Notes under the pieces: model-generated
Databases searched by the model: none
What the model was told of the DNA's origin: nothing
The model's input: only the letters and a program-made list of their open reading frames with translations
In this document: in pieces, positions 37,068 through 47,399 of the stretch
Numbering within the stretch: the first letter of the stretch is position 1
Layout of the letters: each line of letters begins with the position of its first letter
Position numbers and translations under genes: made by a program
NCBI GenBank assembly: GCA_037179385.1
Contig: CM074193.1
Coordinates: 47,583,082 to 47,647,081, forward strand
DNA from: Holothuria scabra
Lineage: Eukaryota > Echinodermata > Holothuroidea > Aspidochirotida > Holothuriidae
Direction of reading: 5' to 3'
Length of the DNA stretch: 64,000 nt

Positions 37068-37385
37068 AGGTACCTTACCCACCCCCCTGTCCCCCCCCCT
37101 CTGACATTCTGTACACCCAATCCTGCCTATGAAAATTACCTGGTGATGCTTAGATGAGATCAGCTGAGAGTGCAGCCTGGATGAGCACTGCTTGTATAGG
37201 ATGAGGAGATGGGAAGGGATAAAGGACAGGTACCTTAATACCCCTCCCCCCTGCTGACATTTTGCACACCCAATCCTGCCTGTGAAAACTAATTACCTGG
37301 TGCTGATGAGAAGAGGTCAGCTGAGGGTGCAGCCTGTGTGGACACTGCTTGAACAGGCTGGGGGGATGTGAAGGGATTTGGAGTA
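37068..37385. repeat. 160-bp tandem duplication overlapping an exon
   Basis: Two units start at AGGTACCTTA (about 37068 and 37228). Each has a C-rich run, GACATTCTGTACACCCAATC or its variant, a donor-like AATTACCTGG and the 3' half of the NPF exon. The upper unit contains the real exon end, the lower unit the stop-containing pseudo-exon. Confidence 0.8.
37140..37221 (-). pseudogene. Decayed tandem duplicate of the NPF exon
   Basis: This stretch is a diverged copy of the 3' half of the exon at 37297-37468, keeping a GTAATT donor-like site at its end. Translated in the matching frame it reads PFPSPHPIQAV...AALSADLI and then a TAA stop where the true exon continues FSSAPG. The Asn of NPF is replaced by Tyr. 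The duplication has a period of about 160 bp and includes downstream intron with C-tracts and a shared CACCCAATCCTGCCT block. No convincing acceptor was seen. If spliced in it would truncate the protein, so it is treated as a pseudo-exon. Confidence 0.75.
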
Positions 37386-37468
37386 GGTTGCACTGGCTGT
37401 GGTGGTGCAGCCTGGGCAGCTGGTTGATGAGTTGGAGAAGCTCCTGCAATTTCTTTTAACCGAGCTTG
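37297..37468 (-). CDS. PICALM: PICALM-family exon: ARLKEIA helix and NPF-containing tail
   Basis: This 172-nt exon has a TCTGCAG acceptor and a GTAATT donor. It opens QARLKEIAG, matching the vertebrate QRLKELAKK segment, then becomes Pro/Ala/Gln-rich. It contains a TPNPFTSP segment, an NPF motif of the kind bound by EH domains (Eps15, intersectin), and SADLFSSAP, a DLF-type short endocytic motif. It ends in phase 1. A decayed duplicate of its 3' half and the following intron sits just downstream at 37068-37222. Confidence 0.9.
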
Positions 37469-37883
37469 CTGCAGAGGAAGACAAATAAAGTATTGGGTAA
37501 TATGTAAATAAATATCTTTGGAGACACAAACACATCACCTAGGTAGAGTATTCTTGACACAAGCTGCAATGCATGAACCATGCACCCACATCTCATGCTG
37601 CCATAATGACCAGAACCTCTCTGCAGACAAAGAACAATGATGTCATCTGTATTATACTTTATACTTTTCTTTTTGCTGTTTGTAAAATGCATGTGAGATA
37701 TAAAATGCTTTGCACTGTAAAATAGTTTCGGTTGACCAAATATTTGGAAACTTCTCAAAATTTTAAACTTCCATGTCTTATCCTTTTGAATTTCTGACAG
37801 TTTCAATTAACTGGCTACAATGGCTACAGTTGTTGGGTTTATTTCTGGTCATCAAAGCTTTCTTTTCTCATTCCTATACTTAC

Positions 37884-37916
37884 ATCTGCAGTGTTGTATG
37901 TACTAGCTGCTTGCAT
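37884..37916 (-). CDS. PICALM: 33-nt microexon in PICALM-family gene
   Basis: A TTTCAG acceptor and a consensus GTAAGT donor bracket exactly 33 nt encoding MQAASTYNTAD. Both flanking exons meet at phase 0, so the microexon can be included or skipped without changing frame: LAALK would join QARLKEIAG directly or through these 11 residues. The peptide has no match I recall in vertebrate PICALM. The support is the two strong splice sites, the length divisible by three and the position only 415 bp from the next exon. It is probably a cassette exon. Confidence 0.72.
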
Positions 37917-37919
37917 CTG

Positions 37920-39435
37920 AAATGATAAAACATGACATTCAGTTGTCTAGTCTTCATGGTCACCCTTTTCATATGTACTCTTTCATGTCCATACTAGACC
38001 CTTAAAAACTTTAATGTACTCCAACACGCCAGCACAAGGAAATGGCAAAGGTCCAGGATGAAAAGGTTAACACTTAAAATGAACACAGGTACCTTTTCAT
38101 CCATGACATTCTTTTTCTTTTTTGTTTTGTGTTTCATTTAGCACTCATGTTTTGAAACAAACTCTTTTGTCAGGTTCTGTTTTTACACTGACAGTTTCAA
38201 ATTTGCCTTTTGCAATGTCCAGTTTGTACTGTTAGTTGTTCGGTTTGGTTTTTAGTATTATTCCCTTCAAATTTTATAATTTTAGGAAAAGATTTTCAGC
38301 TTATAGTTGAGTACCCAGCTCCACGATACTTCAGTACCGTACCGTACATGTACTTACAGAAATACTGGGTATAAATTCCCAGAACCACATCTGAGTGAAT
38401 TTATTGTTAAAGATTTATTTTCTTGCTGAAACTCACTGTCAATAATCAATTTACGATGCTGGATTGAATGTTCTATCCCATAACATTTAAAAATTTTAAA
38501 GGCAAATTTGGTACAGTTTAGCAATCTTCAGATCACTGTAAATGTTAAGTACCTCAATCAGCAGTCACACAATCGTCACAATTAAGCTGCAACATGTAAA
38601 CTAGTGTTGGCAGAGGTTACCCTAAAACCCGTGGTACCCGCCCGCCGGTCATCATAATTATATAGCACATCAAAAAGTACTTTGTATTTTTATGCTGCAA
38701 ATGAAATATTAATCTGTAGTAATGCTTGTCACAGGTACACAAAGTATATCTTTTACTGTTTCTACCTTTGAGTTTGAAGTGTCAACAGATCATGTTCTTG
38801 CGTATTTGGTGCTTTGAATTCACTTGTTGATCACCCTATTTGAGTGGCACAAAAACCTTCCCTGAAAGTCGTCATCGTTCAAGCAGCCTTCAGAAGTTGA
38901 ATCTAGTAGCCTACGCCTATGTACAGAGATAATTTTTGTGGGGAGGGCAAGAGCAAATTTTGCCCGAATAATGACACCCATTCATCTAATGTTTAGCCCG
39001 AAAGGACCAACTGTTTTTGGACGAATTAGGAGGGTGAGTGCCCCCCCCCCCGTAACTCCCGTTTCCTACGCCTGTGACTAGTATTGTCAATCTGCACATT
39101 ATTATGTGCGGAGCCTGCTGATACTTCCTTCAAGACAAAACCACCTGCTCTGCCGCTTCGCACTGTGTGCGATTGTGGCAAGGTTGTCATCCCTGTAAAT
39201 TTAGCATAAGTGAAGTCTTCCGTTTCAGTAATGCAAACAAGCAATGTGAAACCCAAACAAAACCACAACTTTCAATTGGCTAATGAATTTATATAGTCGT
39301 AAGTGAGCATGTTCCAATTGGATTGCGGGTAGATATGTATTTGTCCCGCTTACATCCCCCGGGTTACTTGGAAGTACAGCGCTCAGGCAATTCCAGACGA
39401 GTATATATGTTTTACCGTAAAAAATTGCAAGAAAA
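37920..39435. other. Intron sequence with a small repeat fragment
   Basis: At about 38908-39078 a short, C-tract-bearing repeat is bounded by CCTACGCCTATG and CCTACGCCTGTG, probably a mobile-element remnant. Minus-strand frames at 39026-39458 include a RRRKRELRGGG stretch that I attribute to repeat sequence, not a gene. Nothing else is recognised. Confidence 0.4.
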
Positions 39436-39439
39436 TCGG

Positions 39440-41030
39440 TAAATAATAGCATCGGCAAATTCTGCCATTCAACCGATTATTTGAAAACTGGAAAAGGGGC
39501 TCAAATATAGGACTACTCGAAACTTGCCCTTAATTTCGTTAAAATTCTCATAAATACTCAATCCTTTAACTTCCCCCCAAAACGGGATACATTGATAATC
39601 GCAAGCGTATAAATTTAATCTCTGCCATGGGAGTGATCGTTACTCATTTTCCCCTGTAAAACTTAGCATTTCCAGGACGTAGATCTAGAACTCATTCAAG
39701 GTGTACTCCTTGCAGTCTTGCAGAATGTTATCGCATAAGTTGCCGTACAAATTGTGCTGCACAAAAACACAAAGTACAGACTATCGCGCTGCAGTGTTTG
39801 GCCGATTTTCAAGTTCCCAAGCTTACCATGTATATATCTGTGCCAATTTGTACACGTAGCACCTTGAATCTTGTGAAGTTCAGCGGTTGTTATCCTGCAT
39901 AAATTAAGCAACCCAGCATTCCTTCCATAATGTTATTTACAGAAGGACTTATGAAATGTTGTCATGCGACGTCATTGCGAAAACATGAAAACAGTGATGC
40001 ACGTGGTCATATATGCAGCAAAATTCTTGGCTAACGCATGGCATTAGACTTACGTGCGTGTCTGTTTTTACGGCAAAACAAGGCATCATGGTTTGTTCTG
40101 TGACACCATATGCATACAACCCACTGTAAAATTTAAATTGCCCTTGCATCGTGATTGGTTCAATTGTGTTTATTCTAGCCAACCAATCACAACTTGCGCC
40201 TTCGCCTATGTGTTTTAAGTGTGTGAAAATACTCGGTCTAAAGACAAATTTTTCCACTGAGTTTGTGTTAAGACGATCGCACTTGCATGCTTATATATAG
40301 CCGGTTAGCGAATCCGACCGAGCTCCATGCTAAATTAACCATGAAACGGCATCACAAATCTCTGCATAGGTGGAATTTTCGGGGACCTGACTTATGTTCA
40401 TTTCAGCTGCAAATTCTTTTAAAACAAGATGTAAGTTTTGGACAAAAACTGCTAAAAAATATGCCGGAATATTTTTTATCCGAAAGGGACCATAGGATAA
40501 GATAATCGGGTGCAACTGTTTTACTGCTCAGAACCGCTAAGATTAATATGATTGCATACAAGTTTCTACATTGGTCTTGTTTAAGTGGGTTTTTACAGTA
40601 CATTATTAACGCAACTACAACCCAGTACAGAAAAATAATGCAAATGTTCCGACATGATAAGGGGATTAAAATTAAACAGTGCATGATGTTGGCCTAAGAG
40701 CTATATTACCAAAGGGCATGTGACATTGACTGCAAACATTCCGACTGTTTTAATGATTAATTTTTAACATCACTTCTGAGGTAAAAATATGAGGCGTACA
40801 AAAATGATATCCTGTTCCAGACATGAATGGAACTATTCCCAATATTTTCCAACCTGAACTAACACCATATGTACAAAGCAGAGGGCACGTACTTTAGCGA
40901 CAAACAAACAAACTACAAACTTCCCTCTTTCTGATAATTGGTAATCGGCGTCGGGCCTATGGTTAAATTAAATAGTTGGTAATCGGTCATTACCGATTAC
41001 AGCATGATCGGTCGAGCACTGCATGTATAA
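39440..41030 (-). repeat. 1.5-kb dispersed repeat, copy 2 (inverted)
   Basis: Reverse complement of 6628-8130 with substitutions and indels. It lacks the TATTCTGTAATAAACGC ends that surround copy 1, showing that those ends belong to another element. It retains the CCAAT pair (40151-40190), the AGAAAGAGGGAAG block and the GCCGATTACC boundary, with an extra duplicated GGTAATCGGTCATTACCGATT palindrome near its right edge. Confidence 0.82.
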
Positions 41031-41034
41031 GTGT

Positions 41035-42050
41035 GAAGAGCTACGTTTCACTAAGTTCATGAAAACCAACAAATGAATTCATTTAAGTAGCTGACCGACG
41101 AAACTAGAACGTACGTTCTCAAATCACAACTAAGGCAAAGAGGCACATGTCATCGGCTATAAACAAAGATTTCTTTTCCATAAGTTCATTTCATCAGATA
41201 AAAGTATTTAGTAAACTAAGGAACAAAAATAACTCTATGGACCATGCAATGTTAGTGAATAAAATGTTATAAAAAGGAACAGAAATCAGAAAGTATCTTT
41301 GGCACATATATGCAACAGGGAAACACAACAACACATCCTTCCTCCCTAAACATGTTTGGATCAATATTATCAGCCAGTAGTGCCATTGTTATGGGAAAAA
41401 CCACAGAGCAGTAAAAGCCAAGAACAGCTATTGTTAACGAACAATAGCAGCATCTCTCTGTTGACAATTTGGTGCTCATTAACTTTCACGGAGGTTCCGT
41501 TGCTGTGTGCACTCAAGCGTGATTGATATGCAGGCTGCATAATGAGCAGTGCCACACTGCTTCTTAAACCTTTGAGACTCGCCGGTTATAATCCGCGCGA
41601 TCCCCATACATTTGCCGTTCAGAGGGAAGTTTTGCTTTGTTCTGCAATTACATTTCCTTTCCTCATTGTTACTTGTGTCCTTTTCTTCTCTTTCTTTGTT
41701 TATTTTCTGTCTGTTGTCCCTCTGGATTATTGTTTTGATGTTTGGCATACAGCTGTATGAGATTTTTATTGTGTTCCAGTTGCAGATCTTTTGGAGCAGG
41801 TGGTTTATAGGGAAACATTTATCAATTATTTGTAAGAATTTTTTGTCTTTATGTTCTTGTCATAGGGTGGGGTAAAAAAGAAGAGGTACTATTTCTTGAA
41901 AGCTCTACTTCAAATCATTTGTTGTTTTATTCACCAAATTTCTAGCCTTCTGGTATTTGTATCTCTTCCGAGATCCAGCCTTTCAATTCTGCAGCAATGT
42001 TGCTTTACAGTGTCTCTGTTACCGTCTACATATATATATATATATATACA
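41035..42050. other. Intron sequence before Penelope-like element
   Basis: Overlapping frames on both strands (41267-41875) show no family similarity. A TA-dinucleotide microsatellite lies at about 42030-42050, next to the element terminus. Confidence 0.45.
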
Positions 42051-42499
42051 TACATATTTGCCTAATTCGGCACTCAGGGGGAAAGTTGTTGTTGAAAAGT
42101 CGACCTTAGAGGGAAAAAATTTTGGGGGCGAAATGTTAGTTTTGCCTTAAACTTTCCATACACTTTTTCTATAAGAATGCCTAAACAGATAAAGATGCCC
42201 TCTTAGATTTACAAACTAGATACAATAACTTCAAAGTTGTCAAATCTGGGGATACCAGAGCTGCCAACATTGAGGTCTTGCAATCAGGAAGATTTACCTC
42301 ATAAATCAGGAAGATTTCAGGGATTTGTGTGTTTTTCAATAGGGGAAATTCTGGTATCAATCAGGAAGTTTTAAAACAGCAAAACTCAGTTGTTAAAAAC
42401 CCACTACGTTTCCTGGAGATACACTGCCCTTGCTCACGTGCTAAGAAATAGCAGTAATGGAAAATAAACTAGCGATAAGGCAATGCTCTATTTGGGCTT

Positions 42500-43050
42500 A
42501 CATCTTTTACGTTAAGACCTATAGGGGCAAGAGTATTCAACCGGTAAATCGATTTCAATTCAACCTCCTACCTAGTTTTCTTGTTATTGTTACGTAGCTT
42601 TTCAATACCTATTAATTCAAAATTTTTACACACCTTAAAATGCTTACCAATGGGAGTTTGACCTTTTCTAAACTCCTGTCGGTGACCCCTATGTCTAATT
42701 CTAAGCTCTAATCCTGTTTCACCCACATACTGCTTATGGCAATCTAAACAATTAATCAAGTAGATTAGCCTTTAGTAGTGCAGGTTAAATCCCCCCTCAC
42801 TTGGAAATTCTGACCTGTATTAAAACTTTGTACAACATAAGTTTCACGTGGGACACTACAGGTGACACACCTTTTATCGTGTGTCTTGAAACAACCTCTA
42901 TTCTCTGTATTATAACATATTTTAGCTCTTTCCAGTAAAGATTTTAAATTGGGTGGTTGTCTGTAAACTACTGGGGGGTGGGGGGTTAGAAAAACTTTTA
43001 TTAAAGGTAGGGGATGATTTAAGAATATGGAAATGATCTTAATAATATTG
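42500..43050 (-). pseudogene. Penelope-like connector and GIY-YIG endonuclease
   Basis: After the RT, minus-strand frames give VVYRQPPNLKSLLERAKI and a CVTC cysteine pair, then LINCLDCHKQYVGETG with LRIRHRGHR (42770-42568), the GIY-YIG core in its Penelope form (K-x-YVGET-G) with the following basic/His stretch. A further LNTLAPIGLNV segment lies toward 42500, as at the end of other family members. The GIY-YIG frame itself is open for 63 codons, but a frame break separates it from the cysteine motif. Confidence 0.87.
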
Positions 43051-43051
43051 T

Positions 43052-44105
43052 TTAGGGGAGGAAACCTAGGGTTACCGGTAACAACCAGGGAGGCATTAAA
43101 ACTCCTCCTAGCACAAATGGAATGGTTACGGCTGAGAAGCGTCCTTTGCGGAACAGTACAGGCCTTTTTACCTTTTCACTAACAATACTCGTGGGATACC
43201 CTCTTTCAATCGGATTACTTTTAAGGGCATTAAGGTTTTTTTGAGCAGATTCTTCCATATAACAGATGGTACGTAAACGGAGAGCCTGACCGTAAGCAAT
43301 ATTATCAAGAACATGTTTCCTATGATAAGAATTATATTTGAGATAAAGGTTTTTGAACATTGGTTTAACAAAAAGGTCAGTATTGAGAAAACCCTCAGAG
43401 TTGCGAAAAATATGAAGATCAAGGGAAGGAAGGGAATCAAAATTAAAATACGAAGTAAACTCAAGTTCACCAGAGTAAAGATTATTAAGAGTTTTAATAA
43501 ACTCTTTGAAAAGATCTGGTTCATCGGGCCAGAGACCCCAGATATCGTCAATGTAACGAGACCACACAGTGGGCAAAAGAGAACACTTTTGCCATAATTC
43601 TTCTTCAACAATGCCCATACCTAAACAGGGGACCCGGGGACCATTTTAGGACCTATAGAGGTACTGTGTATCTGAGTGAAAAAGCTTTCATTAAATTCAA
43701 AATGGTTCTCTGTGAGACAAAGCTTTAAACAATCAAATTATCAGTAGAGGGTTTTTTAACTTTACAAGAATCCAAGGCCTTTTTAACTCCTTTTATACCA
43801 AAATCTGAGGCATACGGGGTACCTGGCTTTGACATCTATTGTAAACATGGCCGTAGATAGTGGAAATGGCCCTGTCTCGTTTATTCCTTCTATTAAATTA
43901 ACCATATCCTTAGAGTCCTTGATAAATGAGTCCAGTTTTTGAGCCTCTGGGTTAATGAAAAAGTCCAAAAATTCTGACAGTCTCTCAATGGGTGAACCAC
44001 TACCGGAAATAACAGGACGAATTTTAAGGTGGCCAGAGATGTCTGGCTCCTTGTGAGTTTTAGGCAACGTTTTAACATCTTGTTGCCTAGGAAGATTTGA
44101 CACAA
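43052..44105 (-). pseudogene. Penelope-like reverse transcriptase, frameshifted
   Basis: Segment 44105-43783 has LPKTHKEPD, RPVISGSGSPIERLSEFL, SFIKDSKDMVNLIEGIN and a catalytic A-motif region FTIDVKARYP. After a frame change, 43750-43630 reads through a TSIGPK box, then a stop. Segment 43618-43052 has the catalytic YIDDIWGLW and the downstream LPSLDLHIF and KSNPIERGYP regions. Order and spacing fit the RT core of Penelope-like elements. The usual long N-terminal region is not seen beyond 44105. At least one frameshift and one stop disable it. Confidence 0.88.
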
Positions 44106-44533
44106 TCTTTGTCTTCAGTATTTGTTAAAATTTCAGATCGTTTTAACAGTATGCTGTGTTTTTTGTGCATGTTTCTTGTTATCCTTTATATATATTTTTA
44201 TATATATATATATATACTAACATAGAAGTTTGGTTGACACCTCCAAAACAGTGCTCGATTCTTAGAAAAGCTATGTATAATAATAAAGGATGGAGTTTAT
44301 AGATAAGGCAGACAGGCTGTTTTGTACACGGTTAGTGCACTCCTCGGTGCCTAAAATAAAACTGTGTATACCAACTTCATGTTTTAGGTCACTGCGCTTA
44401 ATAGATGTTTGTTTTGGTGTCTACATTTTGTCATTATTTTGTTTCTTTTATTCAGGGTGCATAGGTCTGGCTATGTATATATATATATATATATATGGAA
44501 GTGTAGATGTGACGTTGCAACTTCTAAATATAG

Positions 44534-44608
44534 AAACTGAAGAAATGTTGGGAGGAAAAAAAAAAAAAATTATGCGACTGTGTTCATATCCCAACATTTC
44601 TTCAGTTT
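44534..44608. repeat. 20-bp perfect inverted repeat (hairpin)
   Basis: AAACTGAAGAAATGTTGGGA (44534-44553) and its exact reverse complement (44589-44608) are separated by 35 bp containing a 13-A run. It lies in the AT-rich stretch just upstream, in the element's own orientation, of the Penelope-like repeat at 44629. It could be a structured end of the element or a small independent foldback. Confidence 0.85.
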
Positions 44609-45874
44609 ATATATATGTTTATAAATTTTCCTAATTTGGCACTTAGGGGGAAAGTTTTTGTTGAAAAGTCACCCTTAGGGGTAAAAAAATTTGGGGGCGA
44701 AATGTTAGTTTGGCCTTAACATTTCCACACACTTTTTCTATAGGAATACGTAAAAGGACATGGGCCCCCTCCTACATTTACAAACTAGATACAATTACTT
44801 TAAAGTTGTCAAATTTATGGACACCTAGCTGTTAACATGAACGGATGGCTGGCCACTGAAATAATGTTAGTTATATGTTTAGACGTTAAAGTGAATTCTT
44901 TTTCTTATGTATTTTAGTATTATTTTTTCACCCTTTGTGCAAGCAGATGTAACAATTCCCCCCTAAGGTGAGAATTAGCGTTATAAATACTTATAAACAT
45001 ACATATAATATTTGGCAACGGGGGCCATTGCAAGGTTTGTTCCAGGGGAGGGGGGATTAAGTGTGGGTAGTTTGCTGGTTGTTGTTATGGACCTCAGGGA
45101 GGGTGGCTGCTTTAAGGCTAGGACCAGGGGATTGGTAAACTTTGGTAAGCCAATTGAGTTGGGAATGCGCCAAAATGACTTAAATTGTTTGAAAAGTACC
45201 TCACATTGGGGGAAGTAGGTGGTGACAAAAGGTATTCCATCGTTGTGCCGATTACGGTTGTAGCATAGGAGTTGCTGACGTGAAAAAGTTTAGTTTTACA
45301 GGTCTCAAACTTCAAATCTCAAGGGGCTCGGCCATTTGGCCTTCGTTTTCTTTCCATTTTTGAGGGCATCAAGGCAATAAGTCTGGGCGTTACGGCCATT
45401 TTCAAATTTCAAGAAGGGGACGACAGCAATTTCTGAACATAACAAATTTAGCAAACAGCAACTCAAGGAGATTTTCTAACCCAAGCTTCTGGGTCTTAGA
45501 AACACGGATTGCCTCTCAGACAGTTCGCAATTGTGGAACTTACACGTGCAATCTTAGTTAGGCTCAAAGGGCTTGGCTATAAGCCCCCGGAAACTCTCTT
45601 GTCCCAATGTACTTCAATATCAATTTGAAATTGGAGGTGTGCAGGTCATAAGCACATTTGGAAAGACTCAACTTCAGTTACAGACTGATTTTGTTTAAAT
45701 ACTATTCCCAAAATAATTTTCATCATACAAAACGGAACGAATTGCAGTGCTTACCAAAATAACCTAAAACAGCAGTGTATGTAGCCTGTGAGCTTTTTTA
45801 ATACATATAAACAGACCCTGAGAAACGAACGAACCCAAAGGGCCCGGAACAAAATGTAACAGAAAACAACAGTT

Positions 45875-46080
45875 AGTATCTACACATGCAGCAAAGGAAA
45901 CGAAAGTCTTCCACCGCAGTGCAGTACAGTACAGTATGCATGTGATCGACGTAACTTGATCTCAATGCTCGAATTTTTCCACACTAAACTTCCATTGACC
46001 ATATCGCGAGTTGTGATTGACCCATTGCTTTTTACATAGACTTGCTGTTGTATTTTGGTATGCAACTGCGGAGCAGGCTA
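45875..46080 (+). repeat. Probable fragment of the 1.5-kb repeat
   Basis: GTGATCGACGTAAC, AATTTTTCCACACTAAA and CGCGAGTTGTGATTG follow the same order as in copy 1 (7320-7430: GTGATCGTCGTAAC, CACACACTAAATCAC, CGCGAGCTGTGATTGG). Divergence is high. It sits inside Penelope-like element 2. Confidence 0.45.
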
Positions 46081-46499
46081 TGTAGCTTCAGCTTGTATAA
46101 TGCTGTATTGCAAGGCAAATGTCTCTGTTAAAACTGACAGAATTTAGAATGTAGCGTTTTTACGTGGGAAGCGCCGAGTTTTAGGAGTTTTGAGTTTCCA
46201 TGTATGTTCACCAAACATGTATTACTTGCATTTTAGTGATAAGTAAGAACTTCACAATAAGGTCTGAGGGCACGGCAGACATTCCCGACGGGCACGACGG
46301 CAACTTTGGCCGCGAATTTTAACCATTTTATGAGGGCATCGCGGCAAAGGGGATAGCCCTTATTTAGAAACTGTTGTTTCAATTCAAGGAATTTGTTGCA
46401 AAGGTCAACAGGGTTAGAACAGATGCGTTTGTACATAAGGGCTTGGCGAAAGACAATTGATTTTTTTATATGTTTGGGGTGGAAGCAATTGAAAACGAG

Positions 46500-47286
46500 G
46501 TAAGCGTAACCATCAGAGGGTTTGCTAAAAACCGAAGTTGAATAGGTGAATTCTAAATAGTGACCAGAATGTCCAAGAAAAAGATGGAACCAGAAGAAAA
46601 ATTAGAGGTTAACTTTATGGACTCGTGTAAAGAGTTGAAGTCATGGATAGAAGATGTTAGTTTGTCTTCCCTGTGGTTCCAAAGCATGAAAATATTGTCA
46701 ATAAATCTTATATATTAGAGGGGCTTGTGGACGCGCTCTATCAAAAAGTCCCCCTCAAGGGCTGCCACAAACAGAGTGGCATAGGCAGGGGCCACCTTGG
46801 TACCCATGGCCGTTCCACTGGCCTGGACGAAGTGTTTGTTCTTGAACGTGAAATTGTTATGGGTTAGAATGAACTTCATAAGTAGGCACAAATTTGCCAC
46901 TAGGGATGGGGGGGGGGGGGGGGGGACCTGAATTTTATCAGAAAGCGTTCACAAGCCTTAATCCCATCTTTATGAGGAATGTTGGTATATAATGATGAGA
47001 CATCAACAGTGACTAAGAGGCATTCCTCTGGTAAGAAATTAAATGATTTAAGTTTAAGCAAGAAATCGGTAGTGTCCTTGATAAAACTGTTAACAACATT
47101 ACATAAGAGTGGCTGTAGGTACGAGTCTACATAAGCCGATAAATGTTCAGTTAATCTTCCTTTGCAGGACACGATGGGTCTACCCGGTGGGGTCATCTTC
47201 TGTTCCTTGGCAAAAGATATCCAATCGGAAATCTCCTCAGGAATCTTCTCTCGAAGTTTGTGGATTTTAGGCAGAATGTGAAACAC
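46500..47286 (-). pseudogene. Penelope-like reverse transcriptase 2, catalytic Asp lost
   Basis: Segment 47286-46925 reads FHILPKIHKL, PGRPIVSCKGRLTEHLSAYV, SFIKDTTDFLLKL and the A motif LLVTVDVSSLYTNIPH. A G/C homopolymer at 46909-46925 then shifts frame. Segment 46900-46715 has ASGTAMGTKVAPAYATLF, the conserved primer-grip-side GTAMG box. After a stop, the C motif reads FIDNIFMLW where the family has (Y/F)IDDI, so the second catalytic Asp is Asn. It is dead by frameshift, stop and catalytic change. Confidence 0.88.
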
Positions 47287-47399
47287 GCCTGGATTGGGTG
47301 TGGGGGGGGGGGGGGTACTAGATTTTCAAGTTCTTCTCTATGTGGCTAAGGGAATCTAGCTATGACGTGACTGAGCTCTTTAATGTACTCACTGACTGG

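Larger units (their letters stand above)
42058..44840 (-). mobile_element. Penelope-like element 1 (RT plus GIY-YIG), flanked by direct repeats
   Basis: Two direct repeats of about 215 bp (42058-42280 and 44629-44840; shared AGGGGGAAAGTT, TTTTGGGGGCGAAATGTTAG, ACACTTTTTCTATA and TTACAAACTAGATACAAT) enclose a minus-strand reverse transcriptase and endonuclease. Penelope-like elements carry such pseudo-LTR repeats and a C-terminal GIY-YIG domain. AT microsatellites lie next to both repeats. The coding part is broken by frameshifts and a stop, and sequence upstream of the RT is short, so this copy is inactive. It lies in the intron between exons 48228 and 37916, oriented like the host gene. Confidence 0.88.
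45000..47350 (-). mobile_element. Penelope-like element 2, degenerate and interrupted
   Basis: A second, distinct Penelope-like element in the same orientation directly beyond element 1. RT occupies 47286-46500, the post-RT region ICSNP..LELKQQFLNKGYP 46436-46300, and the connector (FVTTYFPQCEVLFKQFKSFW then PPSLRSITTTSKL) about 45240-45040. Between them, 45430-46230 is foreign or rearranged and includes a fragment like the 1.5-kb repeat. No GIY-YIG domain was found between 44840 and 45040, so it is either lost or replaced by the insertion of element 1. Confidence 0.78.

Noticed and set aside
42058..42280. Hammerhead ribozyme in the Penelope-like flanking repeat
   Set aside because: I looked for the CTGATGA and GAAA core on both strands in both repeats and did not find it; left as a test, not a feature.
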